Part shown: positions 59,971-64,000 of the stretch, piece by piece
How the letters are laid out: every line of letters starts with the position of its first letter
Position numbering within the stretch: the stretch's first letter is position 1
DNA from: Clostridia bacterium
GTDB taxonomy: Bacteria; Bacillota; Clostridia; Oscillospirales; CAG-272
Assembly (NCBI GenBank): GCA_017471825.1
Contig: JAFURQ010000011.1
Span: 151,545 to 215,544 of the forward strand
Direction: 5' to 3'
DNA: 64,000 nucleotides
The notes under the pieces: model-generated
The model's input: the letters and a program-made list of their open reading frames with translations, nothing else
What the model was told of the DNA's origin: nothing
The model's database searches: none
Made by a program: the position numbers and the translations under genes

Positions 59971-59997
59971 TTTCCACATATTTTTCTGATAATTCTA

Positions 59998-60026
59998 TTT
60001 ACAATTCGGGATATTTGTGGTAAAAT
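59998..60026 (+). promoter_or_regulatory. Promoter of the DUF2264-PHP operon
   Basis: TTTACA (59998-60003), 17 bases, TAAAAT (60021-60026). Confidence 0.65.
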
Positions 60027-60058
60027 TTTATCAACAAATATTTTCCCGAGGTGACGTT

Positions 60059-61696
60059 ATGTTAAAAACAAAAAAGGATTTTATTGACTGCCTTACAAAT
60101 CTCATCACTCCCCTTAAAAATTATTATACGCCCGGCAAGGCAGGAATTAAGCTCGGTCACTTTGAGGCCGTCTACCCTGAGGAAACAGCGAGAATGGAAG
60201 CATTCGCACGTGTTCTTTGGGGGCTTTCGCCTCTTTGGGCAGACAAAAAAGAAAATACCGAATTTGACGGTATATACGTTCAGGGTATCATAAACGGTAC
60301 GGATCCTGAAAGCGACGAATATTGGGGAGAGATTCCCAAGTCCTCCTACGACCAGAAAATAGTTGAGATGGCGGCACTTGGACTTGCGCTCATTCTTGCT
60401 CCACACAAGGTTTGGGACCCGTTGAACGATAAGCAAAAGGCTAACCTCCACAAATGGCTCTCGCAGGTCAACTATGAGATACTCTGCGACAACAACTGGA
60501 AGCTCTTCCCTCTCCTTGTTAACCTCGGATTTAAAAACGTTGGTGCAAGCTATGACGAAGAGAACGTTAAGAAATCTGTTGAAAAATGCCACAGCTTCTA
60601 CCACTCTAACGGCTGGTATCATGACGGAAAAACCGACCAAGCAGATTACTACATAGCCTTCGCTATCCACTTTTATTCCTTGATATACGCCAAGGTTATG
60701 GAGAAGGATGACCCCGAGAATAGCCGTATCTTCAAGCAGAGAGCTGAACTCTTTGCTAAAAGCTTTATTTATTGGTTTGATGAGGACGGCTCAGCACTTG
60801 CATTCGGGCGCTCTCTTACATATCGCTTTGCACAGTGCGCATTTTTCGGTGCTTGTCTATTTGCCGGCGTGAAGCCCTTCTCCATAGGCGTTATGAAGGG
60901 AATTATATCAAGGCACCTTGAGTGGTGGATGTCAAAGCCGATTTTTGATAACGCGGGAATCCTGAGCGTAGGATACGCTTATCCGAATTTGAATATGGCT
61001 GAGCATTACAATGCATACGGCTCACCCTATTGGTCACTGAAGGCTTTTCTTTTCCTTGCGCTTCCTGAGGACGACGAGTTCTTCCGCGCAGAGCCGCTTC
61101 CCCTGCCGCCTCTTGAAAAGCTTATAACTATTCCCGAGGCGTATATGACTATTCAAAGAGTGAACGGCTATCCGGTAGCTCTTACGGGCGGTCAATGGGC
61201 GAACTGGGGAATGACGCACACCCCCGAGAAATATTCCAAATTTGCCTACTCCTCTCGTTACGCCTTCAACGTATCGAGGACTACAGACTCTATGTACAAT
61301 GCTTCCCCTGACAGCAACCTCGCATTTTTTGTTGACGACAGAGTCTTTTATCGCAGAAAATGCATCGAGCACAGTATGACAGAGGACGGAACGCATTATT
61401 CAAAATGGTCACCCTGCCGCGGAATTACGGTTGATACCGTTCTAATTCCGACGGATAACGGACATATAAGACGACACACGGTTACCTGTGACTTTGACTG
61501 CGAAGCATACGACACAGCATTTGCCACTCCCCTCGGCGGAGGCGGTGAAATACACGGTGGCGGCGAGGAAGTAACGTTTGAATGCGAGCCTAACTCCAAC
61601 CTTATCTATCCCAAGTGCGAAATCAAGGCAGTAAAATATTGCTTCAAGAAAGGCACCACAACAGTCGAGACCACGGTAATTTATCCCGAAAAATAA
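60059..61696 (+). CDS. DUF2264 family protein, probable glycan-active enzyme
   Basis: Protein of 545 residues. The first 340 residues look like an alpha/alpha toroid (GLSPLWADKK, NWKLFPLLVNLGFKNVGASYD in two stretches, GWYHDGKTDQADYY, LAFGRSLTYRFAQCAFF), and the rest a beta-sandwich, as in polysaccharide lyases and GH-like DUF2264 proteins. Biochemical function is not established. There is no signal peptide. ATG at 60059 follows CCGAGGTG. It precedes the PHP gene by 30 bases in the same operon. Confidence 0.82.
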   Translation: MLKTKKDFIDCLTNLITPLKNYYTPGKAGIKLGHFEAVYPEETARMEAFARVLWGLSPLWADKKENTEFDGIYVQGIINGTDPESDEYWGEIPKSSYDQKIVEMAALGLALILAPHKVWDPLNDKQKANLHKWLSQVNYEILCDNNWKLFPLLVNLGFKNVGASYDEENVKKSVEKCHSFYHSNGWYHDGKTDQADYYIAFAIHFYSLIYAKVMEKDDPENSRIFKQRAELFAKSFIYWFDEDGSALAFGRSLTYRFAQCAFFGACLFAGVKPFSIGVMKGIISRHLEWWMSKPIFDNAGILSVGYAYPNLNMAEHYNAYGSPYWSLKAFLFLALPEDDEFFRAEPLPLPPLEKLITIPEAYMTIQRVNGYPVALTGGQWANWGMTHTPEKYSKFAYSSRYAFNVSRTTDSMYNASPDSNLAFFVDDRVFYRRKCIEHSMTEDGTHYSKWSPCRGITVDTVLIPTDNGHIRRHTVTCDFDCEAYDTAFATPLGGGGEIHGGGEEVTFECEPNSNLIYPKCEIKAVKYCFKKGTTTVETTVIYPEK

Positions 61697-61726
61697 GCGG
61701 TGAACGCAATTAACGGAGGACTCAAA

Positions 61727-62674
61727 ATGAGAAAATATCTATTACCTCAGGGCGGACGCTTTTACAAGGCGAATCTGCACTCTCACTCTACGGTTTCGGA
61801 CGGTGAAAAAACGCCGCAGGAGCTCAAGGAAATGTACAAGGAGCGCGGGTACAGCGTATTTGCCTATACCGACCACGACAATTTCGTTACGCACAATGAC
61901 CTTACTGATGACGAGTTCCTGGTTATTAACGGTCACGAGGCAAGCTGTGTAGAGGCTATCGACGACCCGGAGTATGCTTGGCGAAAGGTGTGTCATCTGT
62001 GCATGCTTGCCCCTACCCCGCACGTACAAAGCGCGCCTATGGCAAGAGATTTCGGCAAGGGCTACTCTCGCGAAAAGGTCAACAATCTTATAAAGAAAGC
62101 AAAGGAAGAAGGCTTTTTCGTTACCTATAACCATCCGACGTGGTCGCGCGAAAGATACGATGATTATATGAATTTCCACGGCTTTGACTGCCTTGAAATA
62201 AGCAACTACAACTGCATCGCAGGCGGCATCCCCGAATACAATGAGGGAAAATACGACGATATGCTCGCAGGTGGAAAGCGTATTTATTGCATTTGCACAG
62301 ACGACAACCACAACACTAAATATTTCAACGACTCCTTTGGCGGCTTTGCAATGATAAAGGCTGAAAAGCTGGAATACGAAACCGTGTTCAATGCGCTAAA
62401 GAACGGTGATTTTTATGCGTCCGAGGGACCTGAAATACACGAGCTTTATATAGAGGACGGCGTTGTTACCGTATCCACCTCACCTGCTGCAAGTGTCCGA
62501 TTCAGCACCTCATCAAGAAGGGGCAGAAACGTTACGTCCGAGAAAGTCGGAACGGAGTTTGTAACAAGCGCGACCTATCGCTTAGCGGCAGATGAAAAAT
62601 ATTTCAGAATTACAGTAACCGCCCCTGACGGAAAGCGCGCATATACAAGAGCGTATTTCCTTGACGAAATTTAA
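61727..62674 (+). CDS. PHP-domain metal-dependent phosphoesterase
   Basis: Protein of 315 residues. Metal-binding motifs of the PHP fold: ANLHSHSTVSDG, FAYTDHDNFVTHND, INGHEAS, TYNHPTWS and CICTDDNHN. The C-terminal 90 residues (after ASEGPEIHELYIEDG) form a beta-sandwich common in carbohydrate-linked PHP proteins. The substrate is unknown. ATG at 61727 follows GGAGG at seven bases. It closes the DUF2264-PHP operon. Confidence 0.88.
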   Translation: MRKYLLPQGGRFYKANLHSHSTVSDGEKTPQELKEMYKERGYSVFAYTDHDNFVTHNDLTDDEFLVINGHEASCVEAIDDPEYAWRKVCHLCMLAPTPHVQSAPMARDFGKGYSREKVNNLIKKAKEEGFFVTYNHPTWSRERYDDYMNFHGFDCLEISNYNCIAGGIPEYNEGKYDDMLAGGKRIYCICTDDNHNTKYFNDSFGGFAMIKAEKLEYETVFNALKNGDFYASEGPEIHELYIEDGVVTVSTSPAASVRFSTSSRRGRNVTSEKVGTEFVTSATYRLAADEKYFRITVTAPDGKRAYTRAYFLDEI

Positions 62675-62685
62675 TTAACCCAAAA

Positions 62686-62720
62686 GCAAAGGCGAGCCGC
62701 TTTATGCGGCTCGCTTTTTC
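62686..62720 (+). terminator. Terminator of the PHP gene
   Basis: AAAGGCGAGCCGC / GCGGCTCGCTTTTT hairpin. Confidence 0.88.
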
Positions 62721-62737
62721 TCTTGACTATAAAAACA

Positions 62738-62779
62738 TTGGACACATCACACGGAAAGATTCCAAAATGATGTGTCCAA
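62738..62779. repeat. Left hairpin of an integrase-flanking pair
   Basis: TTGGACACATCA (62738-62749) and TGATGTGTCCAA (62768-62779) form a perfect 12-bp stem; the loop contains GGAA AGA TTCC, a second small stem. The same 12-bp arms occur at 63664-63705 in the same orientation, followed in both cases by CTTTT. Confidence 0.85.
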
Positions 62780-62792
62780 CTTTTATTTGCAA

Positions 62793-62861
62793 TTATTTGC
62801 GTTCAAGTAGTATTTCGGAAAAAGCACCGAATATTCCTGCGTCGTTTCCGAGGGATGCAAT
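62793..62861 (-). pseudogene. C-terminal remnant of a ROK-family sugar kinase
   Basis: The minus strand reads IASLGNDAGIFGAF...LERK then TAA, matching the conserved LGNDAGIIGA end of ROK glucokinases. Only 22 codons remain; upstream sequence no longer codes for the family. Confidence 0.6.
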
Positions 62862-62974
62862 CTATAACTTACATTTTCCAAACGAAGACGAGCTATTACA
62901 CTCAGCACGTTGCTAAATCAACGTATCTGAGAACGGTTGCAATATTTATATTGAGCTCCAATTATCTATTTATG

Positions 62975-63056
62975 TCAGTCGTAATCGTAATATTCCACCG
63001 TATGCTCACCGTATTTTTCGGCAAGTGTTAAATCACCGAGAGCATACATACGCTTA
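62975..63056 (-). pseudogene. C-terminal remnant of an unidentified gene
   Basis: The minus strand reads WDKRMYALGDLTLAEKYG.. to TGA at 62975-62977. The composition is protein-like but the family is not recognised. It is joined directly to the broken end of the integrase, marking a deletion or insertion junction near 63055. Confidence 0.4.
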
Positions 63057-63632
63057 TCCCAAGGTAAGTGGAACTATCAAAGGTTTTCTATTTTTAGTTA
63101 CATTCACGTACACCACGTTGTTATCGAAATCGAGATTTTTGATTTGAATATGCATTAAACTTCGCTGCCTAACTCCAGTTGAAAACAGGAAGTTAGTCAT
63201 CACCCAACTTTGATATTCAGTAAAACTACACTTCTTGATATTAGGTTTCTTCAATAACAACTGCAATTCATTTTCGCTATAGGTCTCGATATGACTTTTA
63301 TCTACCTTAATCGCCTGCATCTTAAAGTGTGGAAGCCACCCCTCATTCATAAAAAAGTGCAAAGTCGTTATTAGATCACGAAGATACGAATTGATACTGA
63401 CATCATTATCAAGAGTTGATTTTAAGTGTAGAACGTAGTCCTTGTAGATTTGCTCATCGATGTCCTCGATAGACATCTTAGGGTCAAAGTATTTATAGAA
63501 TTGCGTATAGCTCTGTCGGTAGTGTCCTATTGTTCCCTCTCTCAGATTTCTCTGTCGACAATTCTCCAAATACTTGTTACAGCCTTCCTCAAAAGTGAAC
63601 GTTACACCTCTTGCCATTCTAATCTTTTTCAC
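63054..63632 (-). pseudogene. Tyrosine recombinase/integrase, truncated after the first catalytic Arg
   Basis: 192 residues remain. The N-terminal SAM-like core-binding domain is intact (TFTFEEGCNKYLENCRQRNL, YKDYVLHLKSTLDND), and the catalytic domain begins with YSENELQLLL and the first Arg in FSTGVRQRSLMHIQIKNLDF. The HxxR box and the nucleophilic Tyr are missing; the frame ends at a TAA where an unrelated gene tail is joined. A GTG start at 63632 is chosen for the AGGAGG nine bases upstream. It lies between two matching hairpins, so it is probably what is left of a small mobile element. Confidence 0.8.
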
Positions 63633-63663
63633 CTTGAAAATCCTCCTAAAAAATAAAAAAATA

Positions 63664-63705
63664 TTGGACACATCACGAACGAAAATACGTTTATGATGTG
63701 TCCAA
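63664..63705. repeat. Right hairpin of the integrase-flanking pair
   Basis: TTGGACACATCA (63664-63675) and TGATGTGTCCAA (63694-63705), identical arms to the left copy; the loop differs but again pairs internally (AACG...CGTT). Located 31 bases upstream of the integrase start. Confidence 0.85.
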
Positions 63706-63792
63706 CTTTTTTATTTATGATTTTGGGCGAAATGAGGATTTCAATGATTCCTAAAAATCAAGAAAGTCTCAAAAAGCCTTATAAATCAAGGA

Positions 63793-64000
63793 TTATTTGC
63801 TCGCCTCCTCGATGGCAACGGCAACTGCTACCGTCATACCAACCATGGGGTTGTTACCAGCGCCGATGAGACCCATCATCTCAACGTGAGCGGGAACGGA
63901 GGAGGAGCCTGCGAACTGTGCGTCGGAGTGCATACGACCCATAGTGTCGGTCATACCGTAGGAAGCGGGGCCGGCAGCCATGTTATCGGGGTGAAGAGTA
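63793..64000 (-). CDS. GGGtGRT family protein, C-terminal part
   Basis: The minus strand reads TLHPDNMAAGPASYGMTDTM, GRMHSDAQFAGSSSVPAHVE, MMGLIGAGNNPMVGMTVAVA and ends EEASK, recalled as the highly conserved C-terminus of the GGGtGRT protein of anaerobic Firmicutes. Function unknown; it is often next to an iron-sulfur scaffold-like gene. The frame is open to the right edge, so only about 69 codons are visible. Confidence 0.8.
   Translation of the reverse strand, partial: TLHPDNMAAGPASYGMTDTMGRMHSDAQFAGSSSVPAHVEMMGLIGAGNNPMVGMTVAVAVAIEEASK

Overview
The window reads as ordinary chromosome from a spore-forming Clostridia-type Firmicute, probably an uncultured gut member. Evidence for this: an intact pro-sigma-K gene and spoIIR, a large (Gram-positive type) SRP RNA next to dnaX, single-membrane gene content, the rplS / lepB-rbgA-rnhB-yraN and tig-clpP-clpX neighbourhoods, consensus sigma-A promoters (TTGACA-N17-TATAAT), and many host-glycan enzymes (GH29, GH88, GH130) and BspA-type leucine-rich-repeat lipoproteins. 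Oxygen is handled as in strict anaerobes (superoxide reductase, ferritin, thioredoxin, a Crp/Fnr regulator). The species is inferred, not shown.

Layout. 1-2.7 kb: dnaX (cut by the left edge), SRP RNA and an SDR reductase, all minus strand. 2.7-6.1 kb: an atypical response regulator, sigK, a DUF378 protein, a lone MazF-type toxin and an S1-domain protein, plus strand. 6.1-9.0 kb is accessory: a frameshifted LRR lipoprotein gene, a promoter-hairpin-terminator unit that looks like an undescribed structured RNA, ung, a palindrome-rich spacer, and a divergent SLOG / XRE pair sharing three evenly spaced operator-like palindromes. 9-12.3 kb: fkbM-U32-uppP. 12.3-21.2 kb: housekeeping (HIT, rplS, lepB with a very long acidic tail, rbgA, rnhB, yraN, tig, clpP, clpX). 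21.2-24.3 kb: a metal-handling locus of two CobW-type GTPases, one fused to a YcgQ/DUF1980-like domain and one with a repeated His/Cys metal-binding tract, plus an AraC regulator.

24.3-34.8 kb: trmL, secA, then two translationally coupled polytopic membrane proteins of unknown function and two large LRR lipoproteins, all close-packed behind secA. 34.8-41.6 kb: GH29 fucosidase, gmk, serS, class II aldolase, GH88, spoIIR, smpB. 41.6-44.7 kb: an ArsR-HMA-P1B ATPase metal-efflux operon with a clear ArsR operator. 45.4-48 kb: tRNA-Ser(CGA), a 34-residue microprotein, ferritin, desulfoferrodoxin, Crp/Fnr regulator and thioredoxin; matching palindromes sit near -41 of both the desulfoferrodoxin and thioredoxin promoters. 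48-51.7 kb: trkA-trkH (trkH carries an in-frame amber codon) and mscL.

51.7-62.7 kb is mostly glycan and small-molecule degradation (two SGNH esterases, M14 peptidase, GH130, AraC regulator, alpha/beta hydrolase, DUF2264, PHP phosphoesterase), with a 670-base non-coding stretch at 59.4-60.06 kb holding two likely small RNAs. 62.7-63.7 kb is a decayed mobile-element scar: a truncated tyrosine recombinase and gene tails between two matching hairpins. The right edge cuts a GGGtGRT-family gene. All reading was by eye; no database or folding program was run.
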